NCBI RefSeq assembly: GCF_021491915.1
Contig: NZ_CP090836.1
Location: forward strand, 2,776,501-2,840,500
Source of the DNA: Paracoccus everestensis
GTDB lineage: Bacteria; Pseudomonadota; Alphaproteobacteria; Rhodobacterales; Rhodobacteraceae
Direction of reading: 5' to 3'
Length of the DNA stretch: 64,000 nucleotides
A program made the position numbers and the translations under genes. The notes beneath the pieces are model-generated. The model searched no databases. It saw only the letters and a program-made list of their open reading frames with translations, and had not been told where the DNA came from. Positions 56,099 to 64,000 of the stretch are shown here, piece by piece; within the stretch, counting starts at the first letter, position 1, and every line of letters starts with the position of its first letter.

Positions 56099-56352
56099 CA
56101 GTTTATCTGTCGTGATTCCAGTATAATCCGGGATCCAGGAGTCTGGACGGCGTCGCGGGCGGCACGGGCGCCGCGAAAGGCGCGCATTGCCGTTCAGCCA
56201 AAGGCTTGCGCCCGGACAAACGCAACGGGCGTCCATCAGGGAATCGGCTTTTGCAGGCTGACCCGTGCGTTGGCATCGCTGCCCCCTGCACAAGGGCGAC
56301 TAACCACGCCCGGCGCAGGCTGACAAGCAAAAACTTGGTCTGCGCCCGCGAT

Positions 56353-57170
56353 TCAGGCCGAAAACCGTGCCAGAATGACACGATCCCGCCCATCCAGATC
56401 GTGGATCACCTGCGTTTCAGCCCCCGAATCGGCAAAAAACGCGCCCACCGCCCTCGCCTGTGTCGGCCCGATTTCGACCAGCACGTGCCCACCGGGATTC
56501 AGGTGATCCCCCGCCTTCGCCGCGATGGCACGATAGGCGGTCAGCCCGTCCGCCCCATCGGTCAGGGCGCCATGGGGTTCCCAATCGCGCACATCGGGGG
56601 ACAGCCCGGCCATTTCATCCGCCGCGATATAGGGCGGGTTCGACACGATCAGGTCGAACCGCCCGGCCACCCCGTCATACCAGTCAGCCCGGATGAACTC
56701 CGCCGGGACGCCGATCTCCCCCGCATTCCGACGCGCAACCTCCAGGGCCGCGCCCGAGATATCGGTTCCCACCCCCCTGGTCCCCGGCCGCGTGGCCAGA
56801 ACCGAGATCAGGATCGCCCCCGTCCCGGTTCCCAGGTCCAGAACGCTGGACCAGGGCAGCGCCAAGGCTGCATCCACCAGCACCTCGGTTTCGGGGCGCG
56901 GGTCCAGCGTGTCGCGGGTGACATGAAAGCGGTGGGCATAGAAATCGCGAAAGCCCACGATCTGGGCCACCGGCTGATGCGCGGCGCGGGCGGCGATGCC
57001 CTGGTCCAGCCGCGCCAGTTCGCCAGTTGTCAGATCGCGATCCAAGCTCCGCAGCCGCCCTGGGTCCACCCCCAGGACAGCCGCAAGGATCCGGTCGGCA
57101 TCGCGCGCGGCACCTTGGATCCCCGCCTCGGCCAACCTGCGGGCGGCATCCGCACGGGCTTGCGCCAGCC

Positions 57171-57174
<4 letters not shown>
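56353..57174 (-). CDS. prmC: Release factor glutamine methyltransferase
   Basis: PrmC methylates the Gln of the GGQ motif of release factors. The 273-residue protein has the N-terminal helical domain, the SAM motif [13 protein letters not shown] and the catalytic NPPY. It starts with GTG overlapping the prfA stop (GTGA), so enzyme and substrate are translated together. Confidence 0.96.
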
Positions 57175-58223
<1,049 letters not shown>

Positions 58224-58261
58224 GGTGGGGGATTACCCGCGCGCCCCCCCACCGGCAAGGG

Positions 58262-58316
58262 CTTCTTCTTCACTTAAGTATCCCGCAGGGGGTCCGGGGG
58301 GCGCGAAGCCCCCCGG
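58262..58316. repeat. Intergenic palindromic repeat, copy C, probable terminator
   Basis: CTTCTTCTTCAC (58262-58273), then AAGTATCCCGCAGGGGGTC, then the hairpin CCGGGGGGC (58294-58302), loop GCGAA, GCCCCCCGG (58308-58316). Same order and orientation as copy A. It follows the agmatinase gene on the minus strand and lies upstream of prfA. Confidence 0.75.
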
Positions 58317-58333
58317 CTGTCGCGGGACGCGCT

Positions 58334-59293
58334 TCAGCGACGCGTCCAGCCGTAAAGCGCGATCAGTTCGGTCGCGACATGGGCTCCCGCGATCGCCGTG
58401 GCCCCCGTCGTGTCATACGGAGGAGAGACTTCGACCACGTCGCCGCCGATCAGGTCCACCCCCGCCAGCCCGCGCAGCAACGCCGCCGCCTGCCATGATG
58501 CCAGCCCGCCCCAGACCGGCGTGCCGGTGCCAGGCGCGAAGGCGGGGTCAAGCGCGTCGATGTCAAAGGTGATATAGACCGGACGGTCCCCGACCGCCTG
58601 CCGGATCCGGGCCAGGGTCGCATCCACCCCGTCGCGATGCACGGACGGCGCATCCAGGATGGTCACGCCCATTGTGTCGGGATTGTCGGTCCTGATCCCC
58701 ACGCTGACGCTGGCTGCCGGGTCAACGGCCCCCTCGCGGATGGCCTTGTACAGGAACGTGCCGTGGTCGATCCGGTCGGGATCATCGTCCACCCAGGTGT
58801 CGGAATGGGCGTCGAACTGGATCAACGCCACCGGGCCGCGCCGGGCGGTCACGGCGCGCAGGATCGGCAGGGTGATGGAATGATCGCCCCCCAGCGTCAC
58901 CGGCGCCGCGCCTGCGTCCAGGATGGCTCCGATATGCCCCTCGATCCGCGCCGGAACCTCTGCGACATTGGCATAATCGAAGGCCATGTCGCCGTAATCC
59001 ACGACCGACAGCATCGACAAGGGGTCATAGCCCCAGCCATAGGGGGCGTCATAGGGTTGCAGCACCGACGCCTCGCGGATGGCACGGGGACCAAAGCGCG
59101 TGCCGGGCCGGTGCGTCACCGCCTGGTCGAAAGGGATGCCGGTGACCGCCACGTCCGCCCCGGCCAGATCCTTGGTATAGCGCCGTCGCAGAAAGCTTGT
59201 TGCCCCGCCGAACGCATTCTCGAACGACAGGCCGCGCGGATCTTTCCTGGTAAAGGCTTGATCGACCTGATTTTTCGCATCTTCCAGTGCCAT
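58334..59293 (-). CDS. speB: Agmatinase (ureohydrolase family)
   Basis: The 319-residue enzyme has the manganese motifs GGDHSI, DAHSDTW and FDIDALDPAFAPGTGTP. The family splits agmatine into putrescine and urea; sequence alone does not exclude a related guanidino substrate. The released urea could feed the urease encoded elsewhere in the window. It is divergent from the cytochrome c peroxidase gene across 150 nt that contain an FNR box. Confidence 0.92.
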   Translation of the reverse strand: MALEDAKNQVDQAFTRKDPRGLSFENAFGGATSFLRRRYTKDLAGADVAVTGIPFDQAVTHRPGTRFGPRAIREASVLQPYDAPYGWGYDPLSMLSVVDYGDMAFDYANVAEVPARIEGHIGAILDAGAAPVTLGGDHSITLPILRAVTARRGPVALIQFDAHSDTWVDDDPDRIDHGTFLYKAIREGAVDPAASVSVGIRTDNPDTMGVTILDAPSVHRDGVDATLARIRQAVGDRPVYITFDIDALDPAFAPGTGTPVWGGLASWQAAALLRGLAGVDLIGGDVVEVSPPYDTTGATAIAGAHVATELIALYGWTRR

Positions 59294-59362
59294 CGCGACC
59301 TTTCCCGCCCTTATGCCCCCGCATGGTGGCGCAGCGCAGGACGCGCCGCAAGCGCCGCCGAT

Positions 59363-59405
59363 TTGATCTGCATCAGGGCGTGACCCCGTCTCCTCCGGTT
59401 ATCAT
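59363..59405 (+). promoter_or_regulatory. FNR-dependent promoter of the cytochrome c peroxidase gene
   Basis: TTGAT-CTGC-ATCAG (59363-59376) matches the FNR consensus at 9 of 10 positions. A -10 element TATCAT (59400-59405) predicts a start near 59412, putting the box centre at about -42, the class II position. The leader would be about 32 nt. Confidence 0.8.
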
Positions 59406-59443
59406 GGGTCACGAGCGCGCGAGACATGAAATGAAAGACCGCC

Positions 59444-60505
59444 ATGAAGACATCCCTTCTTGCCATCGCCGCACTGGGCGTCCTGGCCCAGCCGGTGCTG
59501 GCCCAGACCGACCTTCCATCGGACGCCGAGCTGCGCCAGGCCGCCCTGGAATGGTTCGAACCGATCCCCGACGCGCCCCAAGCCCCTCCGGGCAACGTGC
59601 TGAGCCCGGAACGGGTCGATCTTGGGGCGATGCTGTTCTTTGATCCGCGGATGTCGTTGTCGGGCCTGTTTTCCTGCCAATCCTGCCACAACGTCGGCAT
59701 CGGCGGCGTGGACGGGCTGCAAACCTCGATCGGGCATGGCTGGCAGCAGGGACCGCGCAACTCGCCCACCATGCTGAACGCCATCTTCAACATCGCGCAG
59801 TTTTGGGATGGCCGCGCGCCCGACTTGGCCGAACAGGCCAAGGGTCCGGTCCAGGCGGGGGTGGAAATGAACAACACGCCCGAAAACCTGATCGGCACGC
59901 TGAATTCCATGCCAGGCTATGTCGATGCCTTCAAGGCGGCCTTCCCGGACGAGGCGACGCCGGTCAGTTTCGACAACTTCGCCACTGCCATCGAATCCTT
60001 CGAGGCGACGCTGATCACCCCGAACAGCGACCTGGACCGCTTTCTGAAGGGCGACGACGCGGCGATGACGGACTTGGAAAAGCGCGGGCTGGCGGCCTTC
60101 ATGGACACCGGCTGCACCGCCTGCCATTCGGGCGTGAACGTGGGCGGGCAGGATTACTACCCCTTCGGCGTGGTCGAGCGGCCCGGCGGATCGGTGTTGC
60201 CCGAAGGCGACCGGGGCCGCTTTACCGTGACGAAGACGGCCGATGACGATTACGTCTTCCGCGCCGCCCCCCTGCGCAACGTCGCCCTGACCGCGCCTTA
60301 TTTCCATTCCGGCGCCGTCTGGGATCTGGCCGAGGCGGTCAGCATCATGTCCTCGTCCCAACTGGGCACCGAACTGGCCGAAGCGCAGGTCGATGAGATC
60401 GTGGCCTTCCTGGGCACCCTGACGGGCGAACAGCCCCAGGTGGTCCACCCGATCCTGCCGGTGCGCAGCACGGATACGCCCCGGCCCCAGCCGATGATGC
60501 CGTGA
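59444..60505 (+). CDS. ccp: Di-haem cytochrome c peroxidase
   Basis: The 353-residue periplasmic protein has a signal peptide ending VLAQ (residue 21) and two CxxCH haem sites, C78-C81-H82 and C224-C227-H228. The order and spacing are those of bacterial cytochrome c peroxidases, which reduce hydrogen peroxide with electrons from cytochrome c. GPRNSPTMLNA and FDPRMSLSG are family segments. The upstream FNR box and -10 indicate induction at low oxygen, as known for this enzyme in Paracoccus. Confidence 0.95.
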   Translation: MKTSLLAIAALGVLAQPVLAQTDLPSDAELRQAALEWFEPIPDAPQAPPGNVLSPERVDLGAMLFFDPRMSLSGLFSCQSCHNVGIGGVDGLQTSIGHGWQQGPRNSPTMLNAIFNIAQFWDGRAPDLAEQAKGPVQAGVEMNNTPENLIGTLNSMPGYVDAFKAAFPDEATPVSFDNFATAIESFEATLITPNSDLDRFLKGDDAAMTDLEKRGLAAFMDTGCTACHSGVNVGGQDYYPFGVVERPGGSVLPEGDRGRFTVTKTADDDYVFRAAPLRNVALTAPYFHSGAVWDLAEAVSIMSSSQLGTELAEAQVDEIVAFLGTLTGEQPQVVHPILPVRSTDTPRPQPMMP

Positions 60506-60554
60506 CATCCCTGCCCGGCTCGGCGACCCTGGGCCGGGCAACCCCCGAATCGCC

Positions 60555-60582
60555 TTGCATCCCCGGCTTTCGCCGCTATAAG
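60555..60582 (+). promoter_or_regulatory. Sigma70-type promoter of rpsF-rpsR-rplI
   Basis: -35 TTGCAT (60555-60560), 16-nt spacer, -10 TATAAG (60577-60582). The predicted start is near 60588, about 98 nt before the rpsF ATG. Confidence 0.7.
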
Positions 60583-60585
60583 ACC

Positions 60586-60647
60586 CCATCCTTCCGACCG
60601 GATATTGCAACCGGCGCAGCCTCTCGTGACGGGTGCGGAAGGGATGG
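60586..60647 (+). ncRNA. Candidate structured leader of rpsF (S6:S18-binding type)
   Basis: CCTTCCG (60590-60596) pairs with CGGAAGG (60636-60642), and the pairing can extend to CCAT/ATGG around a bulged G. Inside, two CCGG segments (60598-60601 and 60611-60614) can form a short hairpin. Many bacteria have an rpsF leader with a CCG motif that binds the S6:S18 dimer for feedback control; this is a candidate by position and structure only. Confidence 0.5.
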
Positions 60648-60685
60648 CCCGTCGATGAAATGCGCCTGAAACCGAAAGGGATGCC

Positions 60686-61132
60686 ATGCCTCTGTACGAG
60701 CATGTGCTGATTGCCCGCCAGGACCTGTCGAACACGCAGGCCGAAGGGCTGATCGAACATTTCTCGACCGTGCTTGCCGACAATGGCGGCCAGGTCGTCG
60801 AAAACGAATACTGGGGTGTCCGCACCCTCGCCTACAAGATCAACAAGAACCGCAAGGGCCACTATGCCTTCCTGCGCTCGGACGCGCCTTCGGCCGCCGT
60901 GCAGGAAATGGAACGCCTGGCCCGCCTGCATGACGACGTGATGCGCGTCATGACCGTGCGCGTGGACAAGCACGAGGAAGGCCCCTCGGTCCAGATGCAG
61001 AAGCGTGAAGAACGCGGAGAGCGTGGCGACCGTGACCGCGGCGACCGCGGCGACCGTCCGCGCGGCGATCGCGACCGTGGTGATCGTGGCGCCGACCGTG
61101 GCGATCGCGGCGACCGCCGCGAGCGGAACTGA
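60686..61132 (+). CDS. rpsF: 30S ribosomal protein S6
   Basis: The 148-residue protein has the S6 core (1-100: [34 protein letters not shown]). Residues 107-148 are a charged tail with many RGD/RG units ([16 protein letters not shown]). Such extended tails occur in alphaproteobacterial S6. It starts the rpsF-rpsR-rplI operon. Confidence 0.98.
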   Translation: MPLYEHVLIARQDLSNTQAEGLIEHFSTVLADNGGQVVENEYWGVRTLAYKINKNRKGHYAFLRSDAPSAAVQEMERLARLHDDVMRVMTVRVDKHEEGPSVQMQKREERGERGDRDRGDRGDRPRGDRDRGDRGADRGDRGDRRERN

Positions 61133-61146
61133 GAGGATCTGGAATC

Positions 61147-61374
61147 ATGGCGAACAAACCGTTCTTCCGCCGCCGCAAGGTTTGCCCGTTCTCGGGTGAA
61201 AACGCCCCGGCCATCGACTACAAGGACACGCGCCTGCTGCAACGCTATATCAGCGAACGCGGCAAGATCGTGCCCTCGCGCATCACCGCCGTTTCGGCCA
61301 AGAAGCAGCGCGAGCTGGCCCGCGCCATCAAGCGCGCCCGCTTCCTGGCGCTGCTGCCCTATGTCGTGAAGTAA
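61147..61374 (+). CDS. rpsR: 30S ribosomal protein S18
   Basis: The 75-residue basic protein has the S18 core [19 protein letters not shown] and RRKVCPF. It lies 14 nt after rpsF with AGGA before the ATG. S18 pairs with S6 in the small subunit. Confidence 0.98.
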   Translation: MANKPFFRRRKVCPFSGENAPAIDYKDTRLLQRYISERGKIVPSRITAVSAKKQRELARAIKRARFLALLPYVVK

Positions 61375-61386
61375 GGAGACCTGAAC

Positions 61387-61971
61387 ATGCAAGTCATCCT
61401 GCTGGAACGCGTGGCGAAACTTGGCCAGATGGGCGAAGTCGTCAACGTGAAGCAAGGCTTTGCCCGCAACTTCCTGTTGCCGCAAGGCAAGGCGCTGCGC
61501 GCGTCGGACGCCAACATTAAGGCGTTTGAGGGCCGCAAGGTCCAACTGCAAGCGCAGAACGCCGAATCCAAGGCAGAGGCCCAGAAAATCGCCGACAAGC
61601 TGGACGGCCAGACCTTTGTGGTCATCCGTTCCGCATCCGACGCCGGCGCGCTGTATGGGTCCGTCACCACCCGTGACGCAGCCGATGCCGCGACCGAGGC
61701 GGGCTTCACGCTGGACCGCAAGCAGGTCGTGCTGAACCAGCCGATCAAGGAACTGGGCCTGCACAATATCAGCATCGTGCTGCACCCCGAGGTTGATGCG
61801 ACCATCATCCTGAACGTCGCCCGTTCTGCCGAGGAAGCTGAACTGCAAGCGCAGGGCAAGTCGATCCAGGAACTGGCCGCCGAGGCCGATGCCGCCGCCG
61901 AGTTCGAGATCGCCGAACTGTTCGACGACATCGGTGCGGCGAACGACGAAGAGGCCGACGACCGGAACTGA
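61387..61971 (+). CDS. rplI: 50S ribosomal protein L9
   Basis: The 194-residue protein begins [19 protein letters not shown], has NFLLPQGKA and a C-terminal domain with [10 protein letters not shown]. It is longer than the about 150 residues of E. coli L9 because of an acidic Ala/Glu-rich tail, common in this group. An intrinsic terminator follows. Confidence 0.98.
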   Translation: MQVILLERVAKLGQMGEVVNVKQGFARNFLLPQGKALRASDANIKAFEGRKVQLQAQNAESKAEAQKIADKLDGQTFVVIRSASDAGALYGSVTTRDAADAATEAGFTLDRKQVVLNQPIKELGLHNISIVLHPEVDATIILNVARSAEEAELQAQGKSIQELAAEADAAAEFEIAELFDDIGAANDEEADDRN

Positions 61972-62009
61972 TCCGGCCGCGCCCCTTTATCGGGCACACG
62001 CAAAGTTCA

Positions 62010-62043
62010 GGGCCGCGACGGGAAACCGCCGCGGCCCGTTTTT
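62010..62043 (+). terminator. Intrinsic terminator of the rpsF-rpsR-rplI operon
   Basis: GGGCCGCG (62010-62017) pairs with CGCGGCCC (62030-62037); inside, CGG and CCG close a GAAA tetraloop. TTTTT follows at 62039-62043. Confidence 0.92.
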
Positions 62044-62147
62044 CGTTCGGGTTCAAATTGTTTCCCGCCGGAACCGACCATATCATGGACCTGATGATTG
62101 GCAGCCGTCCCCGGACGGAATTTTCGCGTTTTACCCAAGGATCGCCC

Positions 62148-63110
62148 ATGCCCGACCCTCTCAGCCAGCTTCTTGCCAGCCGCGACTGGCTGATGGCCGA
62201 CGGGGCGACGGGCACCAACCTGTTCAACATGGGCCTGCAATCCAATGTCGCGCCCGAATTGTGGAACGCCGACCAGCCGGACCATGTGCGGCGCCTGTAT
62301 TGCGACGCCGTGCAGTCCGGGGCGGACCTGTTCCTGACCAACACCTTTGGCGGCAATGCCAGCCGTCTGGGCCTGCAAGGCGCCGCGCATCGCGTGCGCG
62401 AGTTGAACCTGGCGGGCGCCGCCATGGCGCGCGACATCGCCGACGCATCCGGGCGCAAGGTCGTCGTCGCCGGCAATATCGGTCCCACGGGCGAGATCAT
62501 GGCCCCCATGGGCAGCCTGTCCCATGCCCGCGCGGTCGAGATGTTCCATGAACAGGCCTGCGCGCTGAAGGAAGGCGGCGCGGATGTGCTGTGGGTGGAA
62601 ACCATCGGCTGCGACCGCGAATTCCGCGCCGCAGCCGAGGCCGCGCGCCTTGCTGAGATGCCTTGGTGCGGCATGATGAGTTTCGACACGGCGGGCCGCA
62701 CGATCATGGGCGTGACCTCGGTCCAGTTGTCGGCCTTGGTAGAACGTCTGCCGAACCCGCCTGTCGCCTATGGCGCGAATTGCGGCGTGGGGGCGGCGGA
62801 TCTGCTGCGAACGGTGCGCGACTTCGTCGCCTCGGGCAACGAACGGCCGATCATCGCCAAGGGCAATGCCGGGATCCCGCATCTGGAAGCAGGCCACCTG
62901 CATTACGACGGCACCCCCGCGATCATGGCGGATTACGCCTGCCTGGCGCGTGATATGGGGGTGCGCATCATCGGCGGCTGTTGCGGCACCACCCCTGCCC
63001 ATCTGCGGGCCATGCGCGACGCGCTGGAAACCCGGCCCGCGGGCCCCCGCCCCTCATTGGAGGAGATCGCGGCACAGCTGGGAGGGTTCAGCTCGGTCGG
63101 GGAATACTGA
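62148..63110 (+). CDS. bmtB: Homocysteine S-methyltransferase, BmtB-type (betaine-homocysteine methyltransferase)
   Basis: The 320-residue protein matches the homocysteine-binding barrel: MADGATGTNL, FLTNTFGGN, and the zinc ligands C in GANCGVG and CC in GGCCGTTPAH near 277. BmtB proteins of Rhodobacteraceae are assigned as betaine-homocysteine methyltransferases that make methionine. Glycine betaine as methyl donor is inferred from family. The ATG at 62148 is preferred over an upstream in-frame ATG lying just beyond the ribosomal terminator. Confidence 0.88.
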   Translation: MPDPLSQLLASRDWLMADGATGTNLFNMGLQSNVAPELWNADQPDHVRRLYCDAVQSGADLFLTNTFGGNASRLGLQGAAHRVRELNLAGAAMARDIADASGRKVVVAGNIGPTGEIMAPMGSLSHARAVEMFHEQACALKEGGADVLWVETIGCDREFRAAAEAARLAEMPWCGMMSFDTAGRTIMGVTSVQLSALVERLPNPPVAYGANCGVGAADLLRTVRDFVASGNERPIIAKGNAGIPHLEAGHLHYDGTPAIMADYACLARDMGVRIIGGCCGTTPAHLRAMRDALETRPAGPRPSLEEIAAQLGGFSSVGEY

Positions 63111-63189
63111 CCGAGCGCGCCGGTCGGACGCATCCCGGCGCGGCGCACAAGCGTTGGGCGGGGCGGCGGAACAAAAGGGCGAAGTCATC

Positions 63190-63555
63190 ATGACCGAGGA
63201 ACGCGACAGCCGGACGGCCATCGTCCGAGGACTCTTGAACAAGTGCCCCAATTGCGGCGAAGGCAAGCTGCTGCGCGGATACCTGGGCGTCCCCGCAGAA
63301 TGCGAGATTTGCCATGCGCCCCTGGGCCGCTATCCCGCCGCCGACGGACCGGCCTTTTTCGCCATGACGATCATGCTGTTGCTGTTGATCCCGCTGATCG
63401 GGTTCACCTGGATCCTGTTCCGGCCAAGCCCGGTCATGCTGCTTGCCATCACGGGCGGGATCACGACGATCCTGACGCTGATCCTGCTGCGCTTCGTCAA
63501 GGGGGCCTTCATCGGCTATCTTTGGGCCAAGAACGAACAGGATCGGGGGGCCTAG
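63190..63555 (+). CDS. DUF983 membrane protein
   Basis: The 121-residue protein has an N-terminal zinc ribbon (CPNCGEG at about 19-25 and CEIC near 38-41) and two hydrophobic segments. DUF983 proteins are small inner-membrane proteins of alphaproteobacteria with no assigned role. It starts 79 nt after bmtB. Its stop shares a CTAG with the convergent radical SAM gene. Confidence 0.88.
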   Translation: MTEERDSRTAIVRGLLNKCPNCGEGKLLRGYLGVPAECEICHAPLGRYPAADGPAFFAMTIMLLLLIPLIGFTWILFRPSPVMLLAITGGITTILTLILLRFVKGAFIGYLWAKNEQDRGA

Positions 63556-64000
63556 AACAGCGACAACTGGTCCCCGGCCTTGGGCGGCGGGCCAAAGCGG
63601 CTGCAATCCAGGGGCGCGCTTTCCTTGTGATAGTTCAGCCGCCTGCGGGCCAGCCGGAACCGCTGCAGGGCCAGTTCCGCCTCGATCCCAGCGCCCCGGA
63701 AGCGATGGCCGAAACGCGGATCGTTGTCGCGCCCGCCGCGCATGGCCCCCACCCGGTTCATCACATGGGCCGCCATGCCGGGGCGGTGGCGGTCCAGCCA
63801 GTCGCGAAACAGCGGCGCCACCTCCAGCGGCAGTCGCAAGGGAATCATGCTGGCCGTCGTCGCCCCCGCCTCTCTCGCGGCAGCCAGGATCGCCTCGATT
63901 TCAGGTTCGGTCAGGACCGGAATCACCGGGGCGACCATGACGCGCACCGGCACCCCGGCAGCGGCAAGGGTGCGGATCATCCGCAACCTGATCGCGGGCG
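63552..64000 (-). CDS. Radical SAM protein, PA0069 family, N-terminal part outside the window
   Basis: Only the C-terminal about 148 residues are visible; the gene runs off the right end. The visible part has VPVRVMVAPVIPVLTEPE, MIPLRLPLEVAPLF and a C-terminus with NYHKESAPLDCSRF, as in PA0069-type radical SAM proteins related to spore photoproduct lyase. The CxxxCxxC cluster motif would be in the missing part. Function unknown. Confidence 0.82.
   Translation of the reverse strand, partial: PAIRLRMIRTLAAAGVPVRVMVAPVIPVLTEPEIEAILAAAREAGATTASMIPLRLPLEVAPLFRDWLDRHRPGMAAHVMNRVGAMRGGRDNDPRFGHRFRGAGIEAELALQRFRLARRRLNYHKESAPLDCSRFGPPPKAGDQLSLF

Noticed and set aside
56099..56393. Short minus-strand reading frames between DUF4167 and prmC as a new small gene
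   Set aside because: No family resemblance or convincing ribosome site, and the frame runs into prmC coding sequence.

Overview
The window looks like a chromosomal segment of a Paracoccus-like member of the Rhodobacteraceae (Alphaproteobacteria). The pointers are very high G+C, protein families typical of this group (BamF-like DUF3035, DUF3775, DUF4167, a VPLPA-CTERM protein, an FNR-hemN pair, a di-heme cytochrome c peroxidase and a BmtB-like methyltransferase), and tight packing with many 4-nt ATGA/GTGA overlaps. I see no rRNA, tRNA, CRISPR array, insertion sequence or prophage. The content is mostly core metabolism and envelope biogenesis.

Layout. 1-5.1 kb: partial rsmB-like gene, purH, lspA, a BamF-like lipoprotein and a cytochrome P450. 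5.1-7.9 kb: a pair of M16 peptidase-family proteins, one catalytic and one lacking the zinc motif. 8-13.4 kb: mutL, DUF3775, a PQQ-type sugar dehydrogenase, a saccharopine-dehydrogenase-like protein and a Tat-exported metallo-hydrolase. 13.5-16.8 kb: a peptide-type ABC importer without its binding protein. 16.8-19.9 kb: FNR-type regulator divergent from hemN, then a CDF metal exporter. 19.9-27.6 kb: polA, two small zinc-finger proteins, an ABC-2-type ATPase, HIT protein, a Core-2/I-branching glycosyltransferase divergent from a sulfotransferase, and dps. 27.7-29.8 kb: fabD-fabG-acpP. 29.8-30.9 kb: a comparatively AT-rich patch with a frameshifted VPLPA-CTERM surface protein gene. 31-33.5 kb: ndk, an AI-2E family protein, olsB. 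33.6-45.2 kb: complete urease operon (ureDAJBCEFG) followed directly by a complete urea ABC importer (urtABCDE). 45.3-55.2 kb: holC and pepA, divergent from lptF-lptG-lptD-surA-pdxA-rsmA, an outer-membrane biogenesis operon. 55.2-60.5 kb: DUF4167, prmC-prfA, agmatinase, cytochrome c peroxidase. 60.6-64 kb: rpsF-rpsR-rplI, a homocysteine methyltransferase, DUF983 and a partial radical SAM gene.

How the genes work together. Urea can be taken up by UrtABCDE or released by the agmatinase, then split by urease. The FNR-type regulator has well-formed target sites upstream of hemN (inside its own reading frame) and ccp, linking oxygen-independent haem synthesis and peroxide respiration to low oxygen. 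LptF/G/D, SurA and the BamF-like lipoprotein belong to outer-membrane assembly.

I do not find a clear new multi-gene system. The most interesting observations are the embedded FNR box with an apparently leaderless hemN, the frameshifted VPLPA-CTERM gene with its structured leader and FNR-like box, four convergent gene pairs whose stop codons share one CTAG, a dispersed intergenic palindrome family, and a hairpin that would hide the fabD ribosome binding site.
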